Assembly: GCF_021223605.1 (NCBI RefSeq) | Contig: NZ_CP075175.1 | Location: 2,734,501 to 2,798,500, forward strand | Source: Paenibacillus sp. 481 | Lineage (GTDB): Bacteria; Bacillota; Bacilli; Paenibacillales; Paenibacillaceae | DNA length: 64,000 nt | Reading direction: 5' to 3' | Shown here: positions 28,517 to 36,146 of the stretch, one piece after another | How the letters are laid out: every line of letters begins with the position of its first letter | Position numbering within the stretch: position 1 is the first letter of the stretch | Program-made: the position numbers and the translations under genes | The notes under the pieces: model-generated | The model's input: the letters and a program-made list of their open reading frames with translations, nothing else | Told to the model about the DNA's origin: nothing | The model's database searches: none

Positions 28517-29884
28517 ATGCTCTCATTTATAAAAAAGTGGTGGAAAATATATAAAATGCAAAGTGGATTTCATTGGCGCTTAGGCGTGAGACGGCGTAAT
28601 GGGCTGTGGAGTCGGTCAAGCTCTAGCAATCGTTCGCTAATGCCTGGAATCAAGATGGTGATGGTACTTGGATGTACATTGATGATATTCTCTCTCCTCG
28701 TCCCACCGCTGCTCTTGAATGAGGATGTATCCAGTATAGTTGGAATGGGTACGAATGAAAGAACTGGGCCTGAAAATCCGCCGTCAGCACCAGATGGGCA
28801 GAAGGCTTTCGTCGAAACGAACACCAACTCGCATGGATCGAAAAAGGCTAACCTGAGTTCTACTGAGCCCGACATACATGGTCAGCGACAACCCAACTCA
28901 AAGCAATCGGAGCTAAGCTCACCGAATACTTCGCTACCTGATACAACGGGCACCGCTTTCACAGAGCAGCAAGTTCGCGTCTATTTACCGGACAAGCAGC
29001 GCATAGAAACAGTCGCGCTGGAGCAGTACGTACGCGGCGTCGTCGCAGCGGAGATGCCAGCCAGCTTTGAACTCGAAGCGCTCAAAGCACAGGCCATTGC
29101 CACCCGCACCTATATCGTCCGCCGCCTAGTGAAGCAAGACCGCAGCGGATTACCGCAAGCCGCTGGCGCAAATGCTGACGTAACGGGCACAACTACTCAC
29201 CAAGCATACTTGCCTCTCGCCAAACTAAACCAACTGCCCGATAGTACAACGACAAAGCTGAATCGTGCCATCGACGAAACACGCGACCTCGTGCTCACCT
29301 ATAAGGGCGAGCCGATCATCGCATCGTTTTTTTCCACTAGTAACGGCTTTACCGAAAATGCGGAGGATTACTGGCGCAATCCTATTCCCTACTTGCGCAG
29401 CGTACCAAGTCCGTGGGACAAACATATATCACCTCGCTACAAAGAGACGGTGCGATTGAATGTAGGCACCTTCCTAGCCAAGCTTGGCATAGATATTCAA
29501 TCTGTACCTGCATTTAAACAAGCTTCGAAGTCCAAAGCAACAGTAGATTCGGCAGCTATCCTTTCTTCAGCATCCACAGACCATTTGCGCATCTTAGCCT
29601 ATACCGAAGGGAAACGAGTAGCCAAGGCTCGCGTCGGCACCTATACATTTACAGGGAGAGAATTAAGAGAGAAGCTGGCATTACGTTCTAGTGCAATAGA
29701 GTGGAAGTTGGATGGGAACGAACTGCTTATTATGACTTACGGATACGGCCACGGTGTAGGGATGAGTCAGTACGGAGCGCAAGGGTTAGCGAAGAAAGGA
29801 TTGAATGCGGCTCATATTTTGACTTACTACTATAAAGAAGTGGAATTCGCTAAGGCTTCAAAAATATTAAACGATATTAATTAA
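28517..29884 (+). CDS. spoIID: Stage II sporulation protein D (lytic transglycosylase)
   Basis: Peptidoglycan-cleaving membrane protein that works with SpoIIP and SpoIIM in engulfment. The 455-residue product has a long basic N-terminus, one membrane helix at about 44-66, a Ser/Pro/Asn-rich linker to about 145, and the SpoIID domain. The catalytic Glu is Glu179 in GVVAAEMPA, followed by FELEALKAQAIATRTY, and the C-terminus has the usual YGHGVGMSQYGAQ. The cytosolic and linker regions are longer than in B. subtilis SpoIID (about 340 residues). ATG 28517 is favoured because GGAGGTGA (28501-28508) is 8 nt before it; GTG 28505 overlaps that site. A spoIIQ-like gene follows. Confidence 0.92.
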   Translation: MLSFIKKWWKIYKMQSGFHWRLGVRRRNGLWSRSSSSNRSLMPGIKMVMVLGCTLMIFSLLVPPLLLNEDVSSIVGMGTNERTGPENPPSAPDGQKAFVETNTNSHGSKKANLSSTEPDIHGQRQPNSKQSELSSPNTSLPDTTGTAFTEQQVRVYLPDKQRIETVALEQYVRGVVAAEMPASFELEALKAQAIATRTYIVRRLVKQDRSGLPQAAGANADVTGTTTHQAYLPLAKLNQLPDSTTTKLNRAIDETRDLVLTYKGEPIIASFFSTSNGFTENAEDYWRNPIPYLRSVPSPWDKHISPRYKETVRLNVGTFLAKLGIDIQSVPAFKQASKSKATVDSAAILSSASTDHLRILAYTEGKRVAKARVGTYTFTGRELREKLALRSSAIEWKLDGNELLIMTYGYGHGVGMSQYGAQGLAKKGLNAAHILTYYYKEVEFAKASKILNDIN

Positions 29885-29971
29885 ATAGGATGACAAATAA
29901 GGCATTAACAGGTGGAACGTTTAAAATTCATATCGTACTAGCTTCAAAACTTAAAAATTAGCAAATGGTGT

Positions 29972-29999
29972 GTATAAAAGTGATAGCCGCGGTAACACT
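29972..29999 (+). promoter_or_regulatory. Candidate sigma-F promoter of the spoIIQ-like gene
   Basis: GTATA (29972-29976) and GGTAACACT (29991-29999) resemble the forespore sigma-F elements GYATA and GGnnAnAnT with a 14-nt spacer, one or two less than usual. spoIIQ is a known sigma-F gene, which supports the reading. Confidence 0.55.
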
Positions 30000-30019
30000 G
30001 GTTACTGAGGTGATCACAA

Positions 30020-30811
30020 ATGAGTGAACAAAACCAAAATCAAAACTCAAAAGACCAAACGACATCAAGTTCATCTACGAATACAACACATACAGCAAAT
30101 ACGCCAGAAACTCCTAAGCATGAGGGGACACAAGCACAAGCGGTTCACACTTCCGGTTGGAGAAAGCTGTTGGCGAAGAAATGGGTGTTCCCAGCAACTT
30201 ACATGGCCGCAGCAGCAATCATCTTAACGTTAGTGTGGGTCTACCAAGGTGCGAACCAGAAGCCGCTCGATCCGAACACAGGAGCGAAGCAGACAGCTGG
30301 TCAAACGGTAGGCCAAGGCACAGCGGAAAAAGGTGAAGGCCAAGCGTTAGAAGTTATAGCTTCCACCGAAGCGCTTGGATGGCCGGTAGCGAACGCGCAA
30401 GATGTTGAGGTCGTTATGTCTTTCTTTGATGCAAATGCTTCAAAAGAAGAGCAAGTGGCTGCAACAGTTGAGTACAAACAAACATTTACACCGAATGTCG
30501 GTATCGATCTTGCACGTAAAGATCAGCAACCGTTTGATGTACTGGCAGCTTTAAGTGGCAAAGTAACGCGTTCAGAGCATAACCCCGTTATGGGACAAGT
30601 TGTCGAGCTTGACCATGGGAACGGAGTTCAAACCGTATATCAAAGCTTGACTGATGTGACGTTGAAAAAAGGTGACGAAGTCAAGAAGGGCGACGTCATC
30701 GGCAAAGCAGGTCGGAGTGAGATGGAGAAAAGTTTAGGAAACCATCTGCATTTCGGAGTTTATGAGGACAACAAGCCTGTAAACCCAACTACGCTGTTAG
30801 CTAAAAACTAA
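30020..30811 (+). CDS. spoIIQ: SpoIIQ-like forespore membrane protein with degenerate LytM domain
   Basis: 263 residues: a Gln/Ser/Thr-rich cytosolic tail, one membrane helix (about 55-76), and an M23/LytM domain at about 155-260. The metal site is incomplete: the first His of the HxxxD motif is absent (the region reads NVGIDLARKD), while the HLHFG motif at about 242-246 is kept. This is the state of SpoIIQ in B. subtilis, which binds SpoIIIAH to form the mother cell-forespore channel and is not an active peptidase. ATG 30020 follows GAGGTGATC. The position between spoIID and spoIIID, and a sigma-F-like promoter, support the name. Another M23 membrane protein is the alternative. Confidence 0.82.
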   Translation: MSEQNQNQNSKDQTTSSSSTNTTHTANTPETPKHEGTQAQAVHTSGWRKLLAKKWVFPATYMAAAAIILTLVWVYQGANQKPLDPNTGAKQTAGQTVGQGTAEKGEGQALEVIASTEALGWPVANAQDVEVVMSFFDANASKEEQVAATVEYKQTFTPNVGIDLARKDQQPFDVLAALSGKVTRSEHNPVMGQVVELDHGNGVQTVYQSLTDVTLKKGDEVKKGDVIGKAGRSEMEKSLGNHLHFGVYEDNKPVNPTTLLAKN

Positions 30812-30862
30812 AATACACGTGGTGGATTAGAAGTGAAGAGAAGGTACTTCTATATACACGAT

Positions 30863-30892
30863 AACGGTGGGATGAACATTCCCGCCGTTTTT
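30863..30892 (+). terminator. Terminator after the spoIIQ-like gene
   Basis: AACGGTGGGA (30863-30872) pairs with TCCCGCCGTT (30880-30889), 10 bp with one G-T, followed by a T-rich tract. Confidence 0.88.
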
Positions 30893-30984
30893 ATTTTGAA
30901 AAATTGACCCTTGTCCGTATCCTGCTACATGCGAACTTGGCAAAATAATCGGTTAAGCCGAGCTTGTCAGGCTTGGTTACAACG

Positions 30985-31011
30985 CATAAGTGGGCCGCCC
31001 CCTCATATAAT
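30985..31011 (+). promoter_or_regulatory. Candidate sigma-E promoter of spoIIID
   Basis: CATATAAT (31004-31011) fits the sigma-E -10 (CATAnnnT), with CATAAG (30985-30990) about 13 nt upstream matching the ATA-centred -35. spoIIID is transcribed by sigma-E in Bacillus. Confidence 0.5.
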
Positions 31012-31043
31012 GTACCAATTAAACCGAGTAGGGAGGCGGGAAC

Positions 31044-31331
31044 GTGCACGATTACATCAAAGAACGGACCATTAAAATTGGCCGCTGCATCGTTGAGACT
31101 AAGCATACGGTTCGCACAATCGCCAAAGAGTTCGGCGTGTCCAAGAGTACAGTGCATAAGGACTTAACCGAACGGCTTCCTGAGATTAATCCCGATTTGG
31201 CGGACCAAGTGAAGCACATTCTCGAATATCATAAGTCCGTTCGTCATTTGCGTGGTGGGGAAGCGACCAAGATTAAATATAAGAAGACGAGTACGAAAAA
31301 ACGAGAAGTACTCACTGCGGGTAAGTCCTAA
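31044..31331 (+). CDS. spoIIID: Sporulation transcriptional regulator SpoIIID
   Basis: Small DNA-binding protein of the mother cell that switches sigma-E genes and prepares sigma-K expression. The 95-residue product has a helix-turn-helix at about residues 22-44 (TVRTIAKEFGVSKSTVHKDL) and a basic C-terminal tail that adds DNA contacts, both as in B. subtilis. GTG 31044 is the start, after GGGAGGCGGG. The neighbour mbl has the same order as in Bacillus. A sigma-E-like promoter precedes it. Confidence 0.96.
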   Translation: MHDYIKERTIKIGRCIVETKHTVRTIAKEFGVSKSTVHKDLTERLPEINPDLADQVKHILEYHKSVRHLRGGEATKIKYKKTSTKKREVLTAGKS

Positions 31332-31549
31332 CTTTTTTAAACGAAATTATTGTATGTAATATCCAAATTTTACTTTGCGTGAACATGGTGTGACGTAAGC
31401 TAATCCTATACCGCACTAATCGATAATATATGCATTGAACCGAGAGCATGTAGTATGATATGGTAAACGATGAGTAAATATTTTGCAGGATTTGGTCGGA
31501 AATCATCGATATATTACTGATTAAAATGATTATGGAGGCTCTCGAACCT

Positions 31550-32548
31550 ATGTTTAGCAAGGATATCGGAATTGACTTAGGAACGGCGAACGTTCTGATT
31601 CACGTCAAAGGGAAAGGGGTTGTGTTAAACGAGCCGTCAGTTGTTGCCATTGAAAGCGATTCAAAGCGCGTATTGGCAGTTGGTGAAGAGGCTCGTAGAA
31701 TGGTCGGACGTACCCCTGGTAACATTATCCCAATTCGCCCCCTCAAAGACGGTGTTATCGCCGACTTCGAGATTACGGAGGCAATGCTGAAGCACTTTAT
31801 TCAACGCGTCGGTGGTCGCAATTGGTACTCGCATCCGCGAATCTTAATTTGCGCCCCGACGAACATCACTTCCGTAGAGCAGAAAGCGATTCGCGAAGCA
31901 GCGGAACGCAGTGGCGCTAAGGAAGTGTTTTTAGAAGAAGAGCCTAAAGCGGCGGCAATCGGCGCTGGTATGGACATTTTCCAACCTAGCGGCAACATGG
32001 TCGTTGATATTGGTGGCGGAACAACGGACGTAGCTGTATTGTCTATGGGCGATATTGTGACCGCCTCTTCTATTAAAGTTGCTGGTGATAAGTTTGACAG
32101 TGCTATCATGCGCTACATTAAGCACAAATATAAATTGCTGATCGGTGAACGTACGTCTGAAGATATTAAGACGACGATCGGTACCGTCCGGATAAATGGC
32201 ACAATCAAAGAAATGGATATTCGTGGCCGTGATATGGTATCCGGGCTGCCATTTACGGTATCCATTACGTCAAATGAGGTTCGTGAAGCCCTTTGGGACC
32301 CTGTGTCTTCCATCGTAGCTGCTGCCAAATCGGTATTGGAACGGACTCCGCCGGAGTTGTCGGCGGACATTATCGATCGTGGTGTTATTTTAACCGGCGG
32401 TGGAGCATTGCTTGATGGATTGGACGAGCTGTTGGCAGAAGAATTGCGAGTGCCGGTGCTTATTGCGGAAGATCCAATGCATTGCGTTGTAAAAGGGACA
32501 GGCATCATGCTTGATAATTTAGATAAAGTAGTTAAGAAAAATTTCTGA
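31550..32548 (+). CDS. mbl: MreB-like cell-shape protein Mbl
   Basis: Actin-like filament protein under the membrane that guides the elongation machinery. 332 residues with actin-fold nucleotide motifs: IDLGTANV (phosphate 1), VVDIGGGTTDVAV (phosphate 2) and TGGGALLDGL (adenosine). Among MreB paralogues, Mbl is the choice because of the spoIIID-mbl-flhO-flhP order known from Bacillus. ATG 31550 is preferred over upstream ATGs because GGAGGCT (31534-31540) is 9 nt away and the protein then begins MFSKDIGIDLG. No strong promoter stands out in the 218-nt gap. Confidence 0.93.
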   Translation: MFSKDIGIDLGTANVLIHVKGKGVVLNEPSVVAIESDSKRVLAVGEEARRMVGRTPGNIIPIRPLKDGVIADFEITEAMLKHFIQRVGGRNWYSHPRILICAPTNITSVEQKAIREAAERSGAKEVFLEEEPKAAAIGAGMDIFQPSGNMVVDIGGGTTDVAVLSMGDIVTASSIKVAGDKFDSAIMRYIKHKYKLLIGERTSEDIKTTIGTVRINGTIKEMDIRGRDMVSGLPFTVSITSNEVREALWDPVSSIVAAAKSVLERTPPELSADIIDRGVILTGGGALLDGLDELLAEELRVPVLIAEDPMHCVVKGTGIMLDNLDKVVKKNF

Positions 32549-32596
32549 TAAACCGATATATGTTATATAAATCGGTAGACCGGGAGGTTTCTTAAC

Positions 32597-33472
32597 ATGT
32601 TGAGAGGTCTGTATACAGCAGCTTCGGGAATGACGACTCATCAACGTCGTCACGATACGATTACGAACAATATAAGTAATATGAATACTCCAGGGTATAA
32701 GTCGGTTACAGGTGTTGCCCGCTCGTTTCCTGAAATGCTCATCAATCTTATGGGCGATGACAAAGGAGCAGGCAAACAGATTGGACGTCTTAACACGGGT
32801 GTATTTGCTGAAGAGAGCCGGGTTTCCTTTCTACAAGGAGATTTGATGCAAACGAATCAAGCGGGCGATTTCGCGTTGCTCTCAGACATTCAAGTTCCTG
32901 GTATGGCTTTTGACGCATCGGGCAAAGCAGTGGACGATCAAGGCAATGTGACGTATCAACCACAGGCGATGTTTGCGGTACAAGATGGCGAACAGATTAG
33001 ATACACACGTGACGGCTCTTTTCGTTTAAATGAGCAACACCAGCTTACAACAGCGGATGGAGCGCTCGTGCTTAATCGCAACAACACACCGATCGTTCTG
33101 ACAGGTGTAGCTATGTCACAACTTGCGCTAGATGAACAAGCACGTCTCGTAAATGCGGAGACCGGTGCGTTAGTTCCAAATGGAGCACTGCTCGTTACTC
33201 GCTTTGATAATCCGCACGAATTAATTCGTGAGGGCAATGGGCGCTATCGCCTCGAAGATGGGGCACAGCAGGGAACGCCTTTCAACTTCACAGGTGTAGA
33301 TGGCTTGCAGGTGCAAGTGCGTCAAGGCTACCTGGAACGTTCGACGGTCGATCCAACTCAATCCATGGCTGATATGATGTCGGCATTCCGTGCGTATGAA
33401 GCCAATCAAAAGATGGTTCAATTTTTTGATAAAACGTTAGAAAAAACGGTGAACGAAATCGGCCGTGTTTAA
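32597..33472 (+). CDS. flhO: Flagellar hook-basal body protein FlhO (FlgF/FlgG family)
   Basis: Distal-rod-type axial protein exported by the flagellar system. The 291-residue product starts with the flagellar rod motif (LRGLYTAASGM then NNISNMNTPGYKS) and ends with the FlgG-type C-terminal helix (YLERSTVDP, MMSAFRAYEANQKMVQF). It lies between mbl and flhP, the same minor locus as in B. subtilis, away from the main fla/che operon. GGGAGG precedes ATG 32597. The copy indicates that the organism is or was flagellated. Confidence 0.9.
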   Translation: MLRGLYTAASGMTTHQRRHDTITNNISNMNTPGYKSVTGVARSFPEMLINLMGDDKGAGKQIGRLNTGVFAEESRVSFLQGDLMQTNQAGDFALLSDIQVPGMAFDASGKAVDDQGNVTYQPQAMFAVQDGEQIRYTRDGSFRLNEQHQLTTADGALVLNRNNTPIVLTGVAMSQLALDEQARLVNAETGALVPNGALLVTRFDNPHELIREGNGRYRLEDGAQQGTPFNFTGVDGLQVQVRQGYLERSTVDPTQSMADMMSAFRAYEANQKMVQFFDKTLEKTVNEIGRV

Positions 33473-33523
33473 GCAAGGTTTATCGACCTGAAAAAATGAT
33501 TAATGAATCAGAGGAGGAACGAC

Positions 33524-34348
33524 ATGAATCAATCGATGATTGCCGCGTCCGTGTCGATGTATGGCTTGCAGCGGAAGATGGATGTTATCGCCGATAATGT
33601 GGCTAATATCAACACGAACGGTTATAAACGGAAGACAGCATCTTTTGCTGATGTATTAACGAATGTTCGTCAACATGACCAAGATTACCGCCAGCCGGGA
33701 CGAGCTACCCCACTAGGATACACGATGGGTTATGGCTCGATGTTGAACGATATCAATCGCGACTTTAGTCAAGGTGAACTCGTGACGACGAACGTAGGTA
33801 CCGATTTTGCTATTGAGGGCAACGCGATGTTTGAAATCGAGACAGCGAATGGACCAGCTTGGGTTCGAGAAGGTAACTTTCAACTCTCACCTGACGGTAC
33901 CGAAACGGTACTGACAACGAAGCAAGGTCACCGTGTGTTGGATACGAACAATGTTGAAATCCGCATTCGTGCAGGTTATGATATGCAGGTTGATACCGCA
34001 GGCCGTGTATACGAGGTAAAGTCAGGACAAGCACCTCTTTTAGTCGGGACGATAAAGGTTGTGAAACCGCAAAAGCCAGAACTTCTTGTGCAAACGGAAA
34101 ATAACTATTATGTACTACCGGCTAATGTGAACCGTAATATCGTCGTGCAAGACCTTGATTTAGTGGCAGCAACTCCGGGTGGCATGGCTCCAGCGAGTGT
34201 CCGTCAAGGTATGCTTGAGCATTCTAATGTTACGCTTACCGACGAAATGACTGACTTAATTCAAGCTCAGCGAGCTTATCAAATGTCAGCACGTGCACTC
34301 ACGTCTGGTGATTCGATGTGGGGGCTGGCTAACAACCTGCGGGCATAA
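33524..34348 (+). CDS. flhP: Flagellar hook-basal body protein FlhP (FlgF/FlgG family)
   Basis: Second axial rod-type protein, 274 residues. N-terminal segment ASVSMYGLQRKMDVIADNVANINTNGYKRK and C-terminal MLEHSNVTLTDEMTDLIQAQRAYQMSARAL are the paired helices that form the rod coiled coil. ATG 33524 is preceded by GAGGAGGAA; the in-frame upstream start at 33503 lacks a site. It follows flhO by 51 nt and probably shares its transcript, as does the next small gene. Confidence 0.9.
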   Translation: MNQSMIAASVSMYGLQRKMDVIADNVANINTNGYKRKTASFADVLTNVRQHDQDYRQPGRATPLGYTMGYGSMLNDINRDFSQGELVTTNVGTDFAIEGNAMFEIETANGPAWVREGNFQLSPDGTETVLTTKQGHRVLDTNNVEIRIRAGYDMQVDTAGRVYEVKSGQAPLLVGTIKVVKPQKPELLVQTENNYYVLPANVNRNIVVQDLDLVAATPGGMAPASVRQGMLEHSNVTLTDEMTDLIQAQRAYQMSARALTSGDSMWGLANNLRA

Positions 34349-34365
34349 GCGAAGTAGGTGAAGAA

Positions 34366-34662
34366 ATGAGTAGAGAAACACGGACACATAATGAGGATGG
34401 TCTTCCCAATCAGACGCGCTCATCGCGCCTTCGTAGAGCAGAGCGTGGCAGAAGAGACGAATCTTCAAATAGTCAAAAACAAAATCGCCGTCTATCCCCT
34501 CGTATGAGGTGGATATTTCGATTAGTAATCGTACCATTAATATGTCTGCTGACACTGTATTCGGGCATGGTTGTCGGTTACGTGACGGTTGGCAATGGTA
34601 CTTTTTCTGAGGCGTTAAAGATAAATACGTGGCTAAACCTGTTCAAATTAGCGTTCGGCTAG
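34366..34662 (+). CDS. EpuA-like small membrane protein (annotated as 'RNA polymerase subunit beta' family)
   Basis: 98 residues: a highly charged N-terminal half rich in Arg and Ser (about 1-46), then one membrane helix (about 48-70) and a short extracellular tail with the GYVTVGNGTFSEAL pattern. This resembles the EpuA family (Pfam 'DNA-directed RNA polymerase subunit beta'), a misleading name for a small membrane protein of unknown function. AGGTGA precedes ATG 34366. It ends the mbl-flhO-flhP unit, with a terminator directly after. Confidence 0.7.
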   Translation: MSRETRTHNEDGLPNQTRSSRLRRAERGRRDESSNSQKQNRRLSPRMRWIFRLVIVPLICLLTLYSGMVVGYVTVGNGTFSEALKINTWLNLFKLAFG

Positions 34663-34677
34663 TTCATGAATGATTGA

Positions 34678-34703
34678 AATCCCCGCTATGACGGGGATTT
34701 TTT
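34678..34703 (+). terminator. Terminator after the EpuA-like gene
   Basis: AATCCCCG (34678-34685) pairs perfectly with CGGGGATT (34692-34699), 6-nt loop, T run to 34703. Confidence 0.92.
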
Positions 34704-34768
34704 GTGCAGTTTTATTTTTAAGGTGGGACATGTATAATGAGTTGGAGGAACTTTGAAACTGGGGGTAA

Positions 34769-35302
34769 ATGGGGGTTTTAGGGTTGAATTTACCGAATTT
34801 ACTAACTTTGATTCGATTCGTTCTAATCCCCATCTATTTGGTTCTGTTCTTTATGGATGAGCGGTACACTGCATTTGGCATATTATTGTTAGCTGGTTGT
34901 ACAGATGTGCTCGATGGATACATAGCGCGTAAGTATAATCAAGTAACGATGCTCGGGGCGATGCTCGATCCGTTAGCAGACAAATTGATGATGATTACTG
35001 TCATCATATCTTTGCTATGGGGAGGTCATTTGCCTTGGTCAGCGGCAATTGCTGTGTTTATTCGCGATGCAGGCATGATTGTAGGGTCGGCCCTTTTTCA
35101 TTTTCGTGGAAAGAAGACGGTGCCAGCAAATTGGATGGGTAAACTAACGACTGCACTTTTTTATTTGGCCATTTTGTTTGTTTATTTTGCTTGGCCGTAC
35201 CATTTAGAGTTGCTGTGGGTGGTTATCGCGTTTTCTTTTATAACGGCCATTATTTATACCACTCATTTTTTCAGGTTGAACCGAAGTGTTGGTGCATCAT
35301 AA
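34769..35302 (+). CDS. pgsA: CDP-alcohol phosphatidyltransferase, probably phosphatidylglycerophosphate synthase
   Basis: Membrane enzyme that forms phosphatidylglycerophosphate from CDP-diacylglycerol and glycerol-3-phosphate. 177 residues with four to five helices and the complete family signature D-x2-DG-x2-AR-x8-G-x3-D-x3-D (from CTDVLDGYIAR to LDPLADK). Among family members the LPNLLTLIRF start favours PgsA. The start is uncertain: ATG 34769 sits 3 nt after GGGGGT, whereas TTG 34784 is 8 nt after GGGGG and gives the classical MNLPNLLTLIRF beginning. A TATAAT at 34733-34738 may be part of its promoter. Other substrates of the family cannot be excluded from sequence alone. Confidence 0.88.
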   Translation: MGVLGLNLPNLLTLIRFVLIPIYLVLFFMDERYTAFGILLLAGCTDVLDGYIARKYNQVTMLGAMLDPLADKLMMITVIISLLWGGHLPWSAAIAVFIRDAGMIVGSALFHFRGKKTVPANWMGKLTTALFYLAILFVYFAWPYHLELLWVVIAFSFITAIIYTTHFFRLNRSVGAS

Positions 35303-35331
35303 ACGCGTCATACAAAAAGGCTTAGGGTCGT

Positions 35332-35394
35332 AAAAAGCAAAAAGAGCTTCCCGTTTATACGTGGCATGGTACCACATCACCTTAGGGAAAGCTC
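35332..35394 (-). terminator. Hairpin between pgsA and fabZ, terminator-like on the minus strand
   Basis: On the + strand GAGCTTCCC (35344-35352) pairs with GGGAAAGCTC (35385-35394) with one bulge, and a nested GTGG/CCAC stem occupies the loop. The tract after the stem is T-rich only when read on the minus strand (A-rich 35332-35343 on +). It could stop antisense transcripts or stabilise the 3' end of the pgsA message. Confidence 0.55.
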
Positions 35395-35517
35395 CTTATC
35401 TCAACCTTCACGTCTGCAGTCCGAAGAAGGATATTCTTAGTTTTGGCATGCGTGCCCACTTTTATTCAAAGGGAATGCGCATGAAGAACGCTATAGCCAT
35501 TAAGGAGAGTGTAATCA

Positions 35518-35949
35518 ATGCTAAACATTGAACAAATTAAAGACATTATTCCCCATCGCTACCCCTTTCTGTTAGTAGATCGCATAGTGGAGTTTGAACC
35601 AGGTAAAAAAGCGGTTGGTATCAAAAATGTATCTGCTAATGAACCTTTTTTCCAAGGTCATTTTCCAGAGTATAATGTCATGCCGGGAGTTCTTATTACA
35701 GAAGCTTTAGCTCAAGTCGGTGCTGTTGCCATTAAGCAACTAGATGCATACAAAGATAAGTTGGGCATGTTGGCGGGATTGGACAATTTCCGTTTTCGCG
35801 GACAAGTTGTACCTGGTGACCAATTAACGTTAACCGTAGAAATTACGCGTTTAAAGGGAACGATTGGCAAAGGGACAACGATCGCTAAAGTGGGAGATCG
35901 TGTTGTTGCTGAAGGTGAAATGATGTTTGCATTTGTCGATCGCGAATAG
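35518..35949 (+). CDS. fabZ: 3-hydroxyacyl-[acyl-carrier-protein] dehydratase FabZ
   Basis: Cytosolic hot-dog-fold enzyme of fatty acid elongation, removing water from 3-hydroxyacyl-ACP. The 143-residue product has the signature [17 protein letters not shown] with catalytic His48 and the Glu62 in TEALAQ. AAGGAGAG precedes ATG 35518. It sits alone between two hairpin-bearing gaps; in B. subtilis fabZ (ywpB) lies near the flhO-flhP region, so the context is conserved. Confidence 0.95.
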   Translation: MLNIEQIKDIIPHRYPFLLVDRIVEFEPGKKAVGIKNVSANEPFFQGHFPEYNVMPGVLITEALAQVGAVAIKQLDAYKDKLGMLAGLDNFRFRGQVVPGDQLTLTVEITRLKGTIGKGTTIAKVGDRVVAEGEMMFAFVDRE

Positions 35950-36013
35950 TCTTTTCAACAAAACAGGACACCATATAAGTAAAGCATTTACACAGTATGA
36001 TATATAAGCGGTA

Positions 36014-36039
36014 ATAGGCCTGCCGCAAGGGAGGTCTAT
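36014..36039 (+). promoter_or_regulatory. GNRA-capped hairpin in the fabZ-DUF5693 gap
   Basis: ATAGGCCT (36014-36021) pairs with AGGTCTAT (36032-36039) and CC/GG closes a GCAA tetraloop, with one G-G mismatch. No T run follows. It lies about 110 nt before the next gene and may be a leader structure. Confidence 0.45.
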
Positions 36040-36146
36040 CGGCCGTTGATGTCGAACAGACTCACATAACCTCGGTTAATGTTGGATAAGGTATTGCAGG
36101 TTATTGAGAATCGTGTCGGCATTGGTGGATTCAAGGAGGGAATCAA

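Noticed and set aside
35344..35394. A T-box-like element read on the minus strand (TGGTACC within the hairpin)
   Set aside because: The TGGTACC lies inside the loop of the terminator-like stem rather than before it, the expected specifier stem is not evident in the upstream minus-strand sequence, and no minus-strand gene follows.
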